From Dokdonella_A sp039926425 (GTDB lineage Bacteria; Pseudomonadota; Gammaproteobacteria; Xanthomonadales; Rhodanobacteraceae): a stretch of 7,873 nt of DNA. The DNA lies in contig NZ_JBDSWZ010000164.1 in NCBI RefSeq assembly GCF_039926425.1, positions 1 to 7,873 of the forward strand, read 5' to 3'. Under the pieces are notes generated by a model. That model saw nothing but the letters and a program-made list of their open reading frames with translations. It ran no database searches and was not told the origin of the DNA. Position numbers and translations under genes: made by a program. Position 1 is the stretch's first letter. Every line of letters begins with the position of its first letter. Of the stretch, positions 1 to 6,107 are shown piece after piece.

Positions 1-29
1 AGCGCTGAATGCTGTGGCGCTGCCGTTGC

Positions 30-35
30 AGGGGA
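30..35 (+). promoter_or_regulatory. Shine-Dalgarno site that fixes the CAP-protein start
   Basis: AGGGGA lies five bases before the ATG at 41. It supports that ATG over the in-frame GTG at 14. The ATG start also gives a clean signal peptide, whereas the GTG would add a nine-residue tail (MALPLQGTI) in front of it. Seen directly; its use is inferred. Confidence 0.6.
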
Positions 36-40
36 CGATC

Positions 41-604
41 ATGAACATCTTGCTGCTGGCGGCTTTGTTCTTCGCATCCGTGTCGACGGCACACGCGGCC
101 TTTCTGGATTGCGTGTTCTTCGATGGTGTCGACGGCGAATCGGCGACGGCGCCCACGGCGTGGAAGCAACACCTGCAAGTCAGCAACTGTGCTCGCAAGA
201 CAGTGACTCCGGCGGCGGCACCCGCGTTGCCGCTGCTTTTATGGAGCGCGTCGATCGCTCAAACGGCGCAAGTACATTCCGACCGCTGCGTGTGGGAGCA
301 CGGCGACAACGCGGGGCTCGGCCAGAACATCAGCGCCGTCGCGCCGCAGAGTCAAAACCAGACAGGCGCCGCGACCTTGTGGGTCAGTGAGCAACAATTC
401 TACAACTACGCGTCGAACTCCTGCGCCAGCGGCCAGCAATGCGGGCACTACACGCAAATCGTGTGGCGTGGAACGACGCAGGTCGGCTGCGCGCAAACGC
501 AGTGCTCGAGCGGCTCGCCGTTCGGCGCGCAATTTCCGAACTGGACCTTCATCGTCTGCGACTACAGCCCGCCGGGAAACTACACGGGCGAGCGACCGTA
601 CTGA
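41..604 (+). CDS. Secreted CAP (SCP/PR-1-like) domain protein
   Basis: A 187-residue protein of the cysteine-rich secretory/antigen 5/PR-1 (CAP) superfamily, exported from the cytoplasm. Residues 1-19 form a signal peptide (MNILLLAALFFASVSTAHA, then A). The CAP fold follows from about residue 45 to the C terminus. Visible signatures are CGHYTQIVW (134-142), the CAP2 signature FIVCDYSPPGNYTGERPY (170-187), and W-x-x-E-x-x-x-Y (114-121). Eight cysteines remain after cleavage and could form disulfides. In PR-1 proteins a His-Glu-Glu-His tetrad lines the cavity; here the aligned residues are His87, Gln95, Glu117 and His136, so one Glu is Gln, as also occurs in some insect antigen-5 proteins. The usual HN-x-x-R of the first helix reads SN-x-x-R (48-52). 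A short segment CVFFDGVDGE (24-33) precedes the domain. Proposed roles of CAP proteins include lipid or sterol binding, but the substrate here is unknown. No functional link to the neighbours is apparent. Confidence 0.9.
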   Translation: MNILLLAALFFASVSTAHAAFLDCVFFDGVDGESATAPTAWKQHLQVSNCARKTVTPAAAPALPLLLWSASIAQTAQVHSDRCVWEHGDNAGLGQNISAVAPQSQNQTGAATLWVSEQQFYNYASNSCASGQQCGHYTQIVWRGTTQVGCAQTQCSSGSPFGAQFPNWTFIVCDYSPPGNYTGERPY

Positions 605-829
605 ATCGGTCGCGCATTCTCGTGCGAACCAGTCGGCATCGCCGCGACCTTCCGGCGCAATGATCGCTGCGCGGGCGACGAGCGGCCTTCGTGATCCTGC
701 GAATCGGCAGATCCCGCCGGCAATCCTTTCATGCCGCCGGATGGACCCGTCGCGTCTCCGTCGGTTCACGAACCGCAACTTCCAATCAGCCCGACCAGAG
801 CGCAAGCTCCGAAGACTCAACAAGCGCGC

Positions 830-834
830 GAGGA
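830..834 (+). promoter_or_regulatory. Shine-Dalgarno site of the YHS-like protein
   Basis: GAGGA sits seven bases before the ATG at 842. This favours that start over an in-frame ATG at 731, which would place 37 residues of low-quality sequence before the signal peptide. Confidence 0.6.
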
Positions 835-841
835 CGAACAC

Positions 842-1918
842 ATGACCAGATCGATGCCACCCCTCGCCCCGCCACGTTCGGGTCGATGTTCAAAGGCACT
901 GCGTTTGGGCCTGCTCGTGGCGTCGATCGCCTGCAGTGTCTCAGCCTTCGGTGCGCCGGCCGGCGAGTTTGACGGACAGTGCACCGAGGGACTCGCGGAA
1001 GGCAACCACATTCCGACGGATTGCTCCGTCACCTGGCTCGACAAGGACGGCAAGACCTATTGCTTTGCCGACGCCGCCGCCAAGGCGAAGTTTCTGAAAG
1101 ACGCCACCGTCAATCTGGAAAAGGCCCGCGAATTCCTGGCGACCAGCGAGGTGGCGAGTACCCAGGCGGAGATGGCCGACTTCACGGGCGACGACGTGAA
1201 AAAATTCACCAGGGACGTGATCGATGAGGCTGCAAAAGCCAATGGCGGTGCATTTCCGTACAACGATGCGGTGACGAATCAAAAGCTCGATCTGGTGTTC
1301 GACGAGTTCAAGTTTGTCCGGCACCTCGAAGGCTACGGATTTTTCCCCGATGTCGGGTTTCATGCAAAGGAAGATCCGGAAAAAAAGTACGTGCTCGACT
1401 TCTGGGTCAAACCCCGGCACGGCAAGCTGGTGCTGATGGAGACGCTCCTGTATCGCGCCCCGAGGAAGGAAGACGGCAAGTGGACACTCATTTCGCGCTC
1501 GCCGACTCCGTGGTGGTGGATTCCGTCGTCGGAACACCCCGGTGATACCGAAGTTCGTCGCGGATGGCAGGTCATGTCGGCGATCAACGAAGACGTCGTC
1601 GACGTCAAGGCGGCGGCGAAGGGCGTCTTCCACGTGAAGGACAACGTCACCGGCGAAACGATTCCGCTCGAATTCGTCAACGTCCACCAACCCGTTCGCA
1701 AGCTCAAGGCGGACGGCAAGTACTTTGCCTGCACCGACTTCAAGAAGGTGGGCACGACGGATCAGTTCTACGACATCGACTTCTGGGTCGACGACAAAGG
1801 CGGGAAGATGTCGGTCAAGGACGTGCGCGTGCACAAGGTCCCGGTGCTGCAGGACGGCCACTGGGTGCAGGAATCGCGCTACTCGTTCGAGGACAAGGAT
1901 TCCGTTCTCGTCCCCTGA
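842..1918 (+). CDS. Exported YHS-like protein with a duplicated C-terminal module, function unknown
   Basis: A 358-residue protein with a long basic N-region and a hydrophobic stretch (about 20-38), consistent with a signal peptide cleaved near VSA (33-35) or APA (38-40). Cys31 in SIAC could alternatively be a weak lipobox. Residues 47-98 resemble a YHS domain: C47, C61, the core DGKTYCF (69-75) and KFLKDATVNL (83-92). YHS domains are small, often metal-associated modules in copper ATPases and exported proteins. The rest (about 155-347) has two similar halves sharing F...VR.L..., LDFWV or IDFWV (185-189 and 312-316), a GK turn, and dG.W...SR. It also has a WWW cluster near residue 222. The start at 842 is chosen for its GAGGA site. 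The gene stands alone on its strand, 237 bases after the CAP gene and convergent with the reductase. No catalytic motif is recognised. A metal-binding or cargo-binding periplasmic role is only a guess. Confidence 0.75.
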   Translation: MTRSMPPLAPPRSGRCSKALRLGLLVASIACSVSAFGAPAGEFDGQCTEGLAEGNHIPTDCSVTWLDKDGKTYCFADAAAKAKFLKDATVNLEKAREFLATSEVASTQAEMADFTGDDVKKFTRDVIDEAAKANGGAFPYNDAVTNQKLDLVFDEFKFVRHLEGYGFFPDVGFHAKEDPEKKYVLDFWVKPRHGKLVLMETLLYRAPRKEDGKWTLISRSPTPWWWIPSSEHPGDTEVRRGWQVMSAINEDVVDVKAAAKGVFHVKDNVTGETIPLEFVNVHQPVRKLKADGKYFACTDFKKVGTTDQFYDIDFWVDDKGGKMSVKDVRVHKVPVLQDGHWVQESRYSFEDKDSVLVP

Positions 1919-1998
1919 TCGCGATCGACGAACGGGGCGGCGCAGGCGGGATCGTGGGTTCGCACGGCCGGCCAGCGCCGATCGGCTGTCCTTCTGGA

Positions 1999-3036
1999 TC
2001 ACGCATCGTCGGCCACGTCGACCGCCACTCCGAGACGTCGGTGGAGGGCGGGGCTCGTCGTCGTGTACTGAAGCGCCACCTTTGCTCCGTCCGTCGACCG
2101 TGACTTGATCGCGAACGCGGCCAAGGTCGCTTCGTGGAACCCGCTCAGGATGAGCTTGCGCTTTCCCGGATACGTGTTGATATCGCCGACGGCGTAGATG
2201 CCGTCGATGCTGGTCTGGAACGTTGCGGTGTCGACCACCACCTGGTTCTTGTCGAGGGTGAGGCCCCAGGTTGCGATCGGGCCGAGTGCGGGATGCAATC
2301 CCCAGAACACGAGGAGGCGCGACGCGTCGATGCGGCGAACCAGTCCGCTGCGCGCGCTGACTCGCACGACCGTCAATGCCTGACCGACGTGCTCGAGGCC
2401 GACGATCTCTCCTTCAAGGAACTGCAGACGACCGTCATCGCAGGCCTGGCGCATCTTCGCGACCGTTGCAGGCGCGGCGCGGAACGACGAGGTGCGGTGA
2501 ACGAGCACGACGCTGGCCGCCGTCGCGCAAAGTTCGATCGCCCAGTCCAGCGCCGAGTCGCCGCCGCCGCTGACGACGATGTCCTGTCCCTTGAACTCGG
2601 TCGCATTCGGCACCTTGTAGAGCACTGCGTTGCCCTCGAGCAACGCTGCATCCTCCAGCGGAAGTTTTCGCGGAGCGAACGCGCCCAGTCCACCGGCAAT
2701 GACGACCGCACCGGCGTCGAAGACCGCACCCGACGCGGTGGTCGCGATGAAACGAGCGCCGTTTGGCTCCACCCGCACCACCGTTTCGTTGAAGTGGTAC
2801 ACGGGCGCGAACGGCTGGATCTGTTCGCGAAGCCGTTCGATCAGCTCGCGTGCCCCACACACGGGAATCGCGGGAATGTCGTAGATCGGTTTGTCGGGGT
2901 ACAACTCCGTGCACTGTCCTCCGGGCTGCGGTGCGGAATCGACGACGTGGGCATTCAGCCCGAGCAGTCCCAGCTCGAACACCTGGAACAGGCCGACAGG
3001 CCCTGCACCGACGATGAGGACGTCGGTCGTGATCAT
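1999..3036 (-). CDS. Ferredoxin--NADP+ reductase, thioredoxin-reductase-like type (YumC-like)
   Basis: A 345-residue cytoplasmic flavoenzyme that would move electrons between NADPH and ferredoxin or flavodoxin (EC 1.18.1.2 family). The FAD-binding Rossmann motif GAGPVG is at 10-15, with Asp33 at the end of the second strand, then PGGQCTELYP (38-47), typical of this family. The NADPH-binding motif GGGDSA is at 157-162, followed by HRTSSFR (180-186), whose basic residues suit the 2'-phosphate. A second FAD contact is YAVGDINTYPGKRK (281-294). The redox CxxC of true thioredoxin reductases is absent after GGGDSALDWA, so TrxR is unlikely. Length matches the family (about 330-350). The ATG overlaps the stop of the upstream OmpW gene by one base (TGATG) and I see no strong Shine-Dalgarno, so translation is probably coupled. 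It is likely co-transcribed from the low-oxygen-type control region at 3651-3882. Confidence 0.9.
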   Translation of the reverse strand: MITTDVLIVGAGPVGLFQVFELGLLGLNAHVVDSAPQPGGQCTELYPDKPIYDIPAIPVCGARELIERLREQIQPFAPVYHFNETVVRVEPNGARFIATTASGAVFDAGAVVIAGGLGAFAPRKLPLEDAALLEGNAVLYKVPNATEFKGQDIVVSGGGDSALDWAIELCATAASVVLVHRTSSFRAAPATVAKMRQACDDGRLQFLEGEIVGLEHVGQALTVVRVSARSGLVRRIDASRLLVFWGLHPALGPIATWGLTLDKNQVVVDTATFQTSIDGIYAVGDINTYPGKRKLILSGFHEATLAAFAIKSRSTDGAKVALQYTTTSPALHRRLGVAVDVADDA

Positions 3037-3650
3037 CAGAAGCGGTATCCGATCGCGAATCCGTAGACGAACGGATCGATGTCGACCGTGCCGACCTTGG
3101 CGCCGTTGACCTTCGCGTCGCTCGACAAGCTGATCCAGCGGACGTCACCCGTCAGCGACCAGCGATCGTTGACCGCGTATTCGAGGCCGGCGTGCAACGC
3201 CGCACCCCACGAATCGCCGAGCTCCAGTTGCGTGCCTGTCAACGGCCCCTTCTCGTCGACCGAGAAGAAGCGCGTGTAGTTGAGCCCGACGCCGACGAAT
3301 GGATCGAAGCGCGCATCGGGCAGGAAGTGCCACTGCACCGACAACGTCGGCGGCAGTTGCTTCGCAGTGGCGGCCTTCGTGCCATTCAACTTCACGTCGT
3401 GCGAGAACGGCAACGCGGCGAGCAACTCGACGCCGAGGTTCGGCGTCACGCGATATTCAAGCGTGATGGTCGGGCTGATGCCGCTGCCGACATCGGTGGC
3501 CAGTGCGCCGCCGGCAAGATGGCCGTTGTCCGCGGTCGGATCGACGACGTGGACGCCGACCTTGACCTGCCAGTTGGCATCGCTTTGCGCGTGCGCAAGC
3601 GGAACGCAGGCGAGGAGGAAGGCAGTGGCTGCGGGACACATGCGTTTCAT
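3036..3650 (-). CDS. ompW: OmpW/OprG-family outer-membrane beta-barrel protein
   Basis: A 204-residue protein expected to form the small eight-stranded OmpW barrel, a channel for small hydrophobic compounds in E. coli OmpW and Pseudomonas OprG. Signal peptide MKRMCPAATAFLLACVPLAHA (1-21) is cut before Gln22. The mature protein opens with WQVKVGVHVVDP, matching the family N terminus. It shows alternating strand patterns such as SPTITLEYRVTPNLGVELL, then FDPFVGVGLNYTRFF, and ends in DPFVYGFAIGYRF. The terminal Phe is the usual BAM recognition signal. The length fits the family (about 200-215). An ATG 14 codons upstream (3692) is open, but the start at 3650 gives a canonical signal peptide and has a GAGA stretch upstream. 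Anr/FNR control of ompW/oprG is established in other gammaproteobacteria. The FNR-like box centred 66.5 bases upstream here agrees with that. Confidence 0.88.
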   Translation of the reverse strand: MKRMCPAATAFLLACVPLAHAQSDANWQVKVGVHVVDPTADNGHLAGGALATDVGSGISPTITLEYRVTPNLGVELLAALPFSHDVKLNGTKAATAKQLPPTLSVQWHFLPDARFDPFVGVGLNYTRFFSVDEKGPLTGTQLELGDSWGAALHAGLEYAVNDRWSLTGDVRWISLSSDAKVNGAKVGTVDIDPFVYGFAIGYRF

Positions 3651-3709
3651 CGGAGTTCTCGAAGGTAGAAAAGTGGACGCCATGCTCGCCAACGGAGTGC
3701 CTCCTCCAG

Positions 3710-3723
3710 TTGATCGACGTCAA
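3710..3723. promoter_or_regulatory. FNR/Anr-like box for ompW (9 of 10 consensus bases)
   Basis: TTGAT-CGAC-GTCAA matches the FNR/Anr/CRP-family consensus TTGAT-N4-ATCAA with one mismatch (G for A at 3719). Its centre (3716.5) is 66.5 bases upstream of the ompW ATG. If it sat at -41.5 as in class II FNR promoters, transcription would begin near 3675, leaving a leader of about 25 bases. Confidence 0.55.
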
Positions 3724-3736
3724 CTCGCCGGGCGGA

Positions 3737-3753
3737 CGTGACGCTTTGTCACG
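3737..3753. repeat. 17-base inverted repeat, possible operator
   Basis: CGTGAC-gcttt-GTCACG is a perfect six-base dyad with a five-base spacer, lying between the two FNR-like boxes. It could be a regulator site or a small hairpin. The half-site GTGA/TCAC recalls CRP-family sites, but the spacing is one base longer than the CRP consensus N6. Function unknown. Confidence 0.4.
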
Positions 3754-3811
3754 GGCCCCGGCAGCCGCCGTGCGACATCGCGTCTCATCCAGCGCAGTCA
3801 CCGACACGCGC

Positions 3812-3825
3812 TTGATTTCGATCAA
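3812..3825. promoter_or_regulatory. Perfect FNR/Anr box upstream of ccoN
   Basis: TTGAT-TTCG-ATCAA is an exact match to the consensus TTGAT-N4-ATCAA, extended by C/G to a six-base arm. Its centre (3818.5) is 64.5 bases before the ccoN ATG. With class II geometry the transcript would start near 3860. FNR/Anr/FixK control of cco operons is well established in Proteobacteria, which strongly supports this assignment. Confidence 0.85.
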
Positions 3826-3882
3826 GTGACGCGACGCGTTGCGCGCACACACTTCTGCCGTCCAGCCACGACGGAATTGCCG

Positions 3883-5307
3883 ATGCCCGCCGCCGAAACC
3901 TACAACGACAAGGTCGTCCGCCAGTTCACGATCGCCACCATCGTCTGGGGCGTCGTCGGGATGGCGGTCGGCTTGCTGATCGCGTGCCAGCTGGCATGGC
4001 CTGCCCTCAACTTCGACATCCCGTGGCTCACCTACAGTCGGCTTCGCCCGCTGCACACCAACGCGGTCATCTTCGCGTTCGGCGGATGCGGCCTGTTCGC
4101 CACCTCGTACTACGTCGTGCAGCGAACCTGCCAGACGCGACTGTTCGGCGCGAAAGCCGCAGCATTCACCTTCTGGGGCTGGCAGGCCGTCATCGTGCTG
4201 GCCGCGATCACGTTGCCGCTCGGCATGACCGAGGGCAAGGAATACGCCGAACTGATCTGGCCGATCGACATCCTGATCGCCGCGGTGTGGGTGACTTACG
4301 CGGTGGTGTTCTTCGGCACGATCGCGAAACGGCGGATCCGCCACATCTACGTCGCGAACTGGTTCTTCGGCGCCTACATCATCACCGTCGCCGTGCTGCA
4401 CATCATCAACAGTCTCGCGATTCCGGTGTCGTGGACCGAGTCCTACCCGATCTATTCGGGCGCGGTCGATGCGATGGTGCAATGGTGGTACGGGCACAAC
4501 GCGGTCGGATTCTTCCTCACCGCCGGCTTCCTCGGGATCATGTACTACTACGTTCCCAAGCAGGCCGAGCGTCCGATCTATTCGTACCGGCTTTCGGTCG
4601 TGCACTTCTGGGCGCTGATCTCGGTGTACATGTGGGCCGGTCCCCACCACCTGCACTACACCGCACTGCCCGACTGGGCGCAGTCGCTCGGCATGGTGTT
4701 CTCGCTGATCCTGCTCGCGCCGAGCTGGGGCGGCATGATCAACGGCATCATGACGCTGTCGGGCGCGTGGCAGAAGCTGCGCACCGACCCGATCCTCAAG
4801 TTCATGATCGTCTCGCTGTCCTTCTACGGCATGTCGACCTTCGAAGGTCCGATGATGTCGATCAAGACGGTCAATTCGCTGTCGCACTACACCGACTGGA
4901 CGATCGGCCACGTCCACGCGGGTGCGCTGGGCTGGGTCGCCTTCATCACGATTGGCGCGATCTACAGCATGCTGCCGAAACTGTTCGGTGCGCAGCGCAT
5001 GTATTCCACCCGCGCGATCGACCTGCACTTCTGGATCGCGACGATTGGCATCGTGCTCTACATCTCGGCCATGTGGATCGCCGGCGTCATGCAGGGCCTG
5101 ATGTGGCGCGCGACGAACGCGGACGGAACGCTGACCTACACGTTCATCGAGTCGCTCCACCAGACCTATCCGTACTACGTCACGCGCGCCTTCGGCGGCC
5201 TGATGTTCTTCAGCGGCATGCTGATCATGTGCTGGAACGCGTGGAAAACCTGTCTCCCGCAACGCGACGTGCCACCCGTGCTCGTCCCGATGCCGGTTCA
5301 CGCCTGA
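3883..5307 (+). CDS. ccoN: cbb3-type cytochrome c oxidase catalytic subunit I
   Basis: A 474-residue integral membrane protein with about twelve helices; it reduces O2 to water and pumps protons at low oxygen. Metal ligands are all visible: His58 (RPLHTN, low-spin haem b), His205 (WYGHN), His255 and His256 (AGPHH) for CuB, and His343 and His345 (GHVHAG) for haem b3 and haem b. Tyr249 (SVYMW) is at the position of the Tyr cross-linked to the CuB histidine, a hallmark of the cbb3 type. Length matches the family. ATG 3883 is chosen because MPAAETYNDKVVRQF resembles known CcoN N termini and GGA at 3873-3875 precedes it. The in-frame GTG at 3826 abuts the FNR box and would add 19 non-hydrophobic residues. 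First gene of the cco operon; ccoO follows after 12 bases. Confidence 0.97.
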   Translation: MPAAETYNDKVVRQFTIATIVWGVVGMAVGLLIACQLAWPALNFDIPWLTYSRLRPLHTNAVIFAFGGCGLFATSYYVVQRTCQTRLFGAKAAAFTFWGWQAVIVLAAITLPLGMTEGKEYAELIWPIDILIAAVWVTYAVVFFGTIAKRRIRHIYVANWFFGAYIITVAVLHIINSLAIPVSWTESYPIYSGAVDAMVQWWYGHNAVGFFLTAGFLGIMYYYVPKQAERPIYSYRLSVVHFWALISVYMWAGPHHLHYTALPDWAQSLGMVFSLILLAPSWGGMINGIMTLSGAWQKLRTDPILKFMIVSLSFYGMSTFEGPMMSIKTVNSLSHYTDWTIGHVHAGALGWVAFITIGAIYSMLPKLFGAQRMYSTRAIDLHFWIATIGIVLYISAMWIAGVMQGLMWRATNADGTLTYTFIESLHQTYPYYVTRAFGGLMFFSGMLIMCWNAWKTCLPQRDVPPVLVPMPVHA

Positions 5308-5319
5308 GGAATCGCCCGC

Positions 5320-5955
5320 ATGAAGCATGAAATCCTCGAGAAGAACGTTGGCCTCATGGCCGTGCTGATCCTGCTCGTCATCGTCGTGGGCGGGCTGGTC
5401 GAGATCGTCCCGCTGATGTTCCAGGCGCAGACGATCGAGCCCGCGCCCGGCATCAAACCGTATCCGCCATTGCGCCTTGCCGGTCGCGACATCTACGTGC
5501 GCGAAGGCTGCTACGGCTGCCACTCGCAGATGATCCGCACGCTCGCGTCGGAGACCTTGCGCTACGGCCCGTTCTCCACCGCAGGCGAATCCGTCTACGA
5601 CCGGCCTTTCCAGTGGGGTTCCAAACGGACCGGACCGGATCTCGCACGTGTCGGTGGTCGCTATTCCGAGGACTGGCATCGCGCGCACCTGAAGAATCCA
5701 CGCAATGTCGTGCCCGAGTCGAACATGCCGGGCTACCCGTGGTTGTCGCAGGCGCTGGTCGATCCGGCGCTGGTTGAACGCAAGATGCGGGTCCTGAAAT
5801 GGCTCGGCGATCCGTATACCGATGCCGATTTCGCGTCGATCCATGACACCGTGACCGGGCAGACCGAGATGGACGCGCTGATTGCCTACCTGCAGGGCCT
5901 CGGCACGACCTCGCCAGCGGTCGCTGCCGCGCCGGCGAAGGCGGCCGCACCATGA
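5320..5955 (+). CDS. ccoO: cbb3-type oxidase subunit II, monohaem cytochrome c
   Basis: A 211-residue membrane-anchored c-type cytochrome that passes electrons from CcoP to the haem b centre of CcoN on the periplasmic side. One N-terminal helix (about 11-34) acts as anchor. The haem-binding CYGCH is at 64-68, within REGCYGCHSQMIR, which is typical of CcoO. SNMPGYPWL supplies the probable axial methionine. The segment QWGSKRTGPDLARVGGRYS is another family signature. GAGGA (5306-5310) overlaps the ccoN stop codon and lies nine bases before this ATG. The C terminus is an Ala/Pro-rich tail (AAAPAKAAAP), probably disordered. The last codons overlap the ccoQ start by ATGA. Confidence 0.97.
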   Translation: MKHEILEKNVGLMAVLILLVIVVGGLVEIVPLMFQAQTIEPAPGIKPYPPLRLAGRDIYVREGCYGCHSQMIRTLASETLRYGPFSTAGESVYDRPFQWGSKRTGPDLARVGGRYSEDWHRAHLKNPRNVVPESNMPGYPWLSQALVDPALVERKMRVLKWLGDPYTDADFASIHDTVTGQTEMDALIAYLQGLGTTSPAVAAAPAKAAAP

Positions 5956-6107
5956 TCGCGGGATTCTTCATCGCACTGATGCTGCTGCTGTTCGCCGGGA
6001 TTTCCGGCTGGGCCTGGAGCGCGCGGCGACGCGACGATTTCACTGAAGCGGCCGCACTCGCACTCGAACTGGAACCATCGTCCGTCCGCAGTGGAGCGAA
6101 GTCATGA
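5952..6107 (+). CDS. ccoQ: cbb3-type oxidase small subunit CcoQ
   Basis: A 51-residue single-helix protein read directly from the sequence between ccoO and ccoP. It begins MIAGFFIALMLLLFAGISGW, a membrane helix (about 2-22), followed by WAWSARRRDDFTEAAALALE. The W-x-W-S-x-R-R-x-x-x-F-x-E-A-A pattern after the helix is the CcoQ/FixQ signature. CcoQ helps stabilise the CcoNO-CcoP interaction, notably under oxygen exposure. It overlaps ccoO (ATGA at 5952-5955) and ccoP (ATGA at 6104-6107). Being so short, it is easily missed by gene callers. Confidence 0.9.
   Translation: MIAGFFIALMLLLFAGISGWAWSARRRDDFTEAAALALELEPSSVRSGAKS

Larger units (their letters stand above)
3651..3882. promoter_or_regulatory. 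Divergent control region between ompW and ccoN
   Basis: 232 bases separate the two divergent starts. The region contains two FNR/Anr-type palindromes (3710-3723 and 3812-3825) and, between them, a 17-base dyad (3737-3753). No strong sigma-70 -35/-10 pairs are visible, as expected for activator-dependent class II promoters. The best -10 candidates are weak (CACACT at 3848-3853 for ccoN; GAGCAT, minus strand, at 3687-3682 for ompW; three of six consensus bases each). Box positions are read directly; promoter activity is inferred. Confidence 0.65.

Noticed and set aside
239..841. 200-codon minus-strand open frame over the CAP gene and the following gap
   Set aside because: Arg-rich translation without domains, antisense to a clear CAP domain.
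605..841. Possible short gene or terminator between the CAP and YHS-like genes
   Set aside because: Only frames with poor composition are open. A weak dyad (CGGCA-N9-TGCCG at 718-736) has no T-tract, so I do not call a terminator. A promoter for the YHS-like gene is probable here but no convincing -35/-10 pair is visible.
1919..1998. Bidirectional terminator between the convergent genes
   Set aside because: There are short palindromes (GATCGCGATC, GGCCGGCC) but no stem-loop with a T-tract in either direction.
2134..3066. 310-codon plus-strand open frame opposite the ferredoxin reductase
   Set aside because: The reductase on the minus strand has both nucleotide-binding motifs and family length; the plus frame has no motif.
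3606..3650. Lipobox-like LLAC (Cys15) in the OmpW signal peptide
   Set aside because: The AHA-Q cleavage site at 21/22 is a better fit and OmpW proteins are barrels, not lipoproteins.
3457..5844. 795-codon open frame on the minus strand across ompW, ccoN and ccoO
   Set aside because: It is antisense to genes with full sets of family motifs. Its translation is rich in Arg, His, Asp and Gln with no recognisable domain, as expected from GC-rich codon bias, and no ribosome site was noted.
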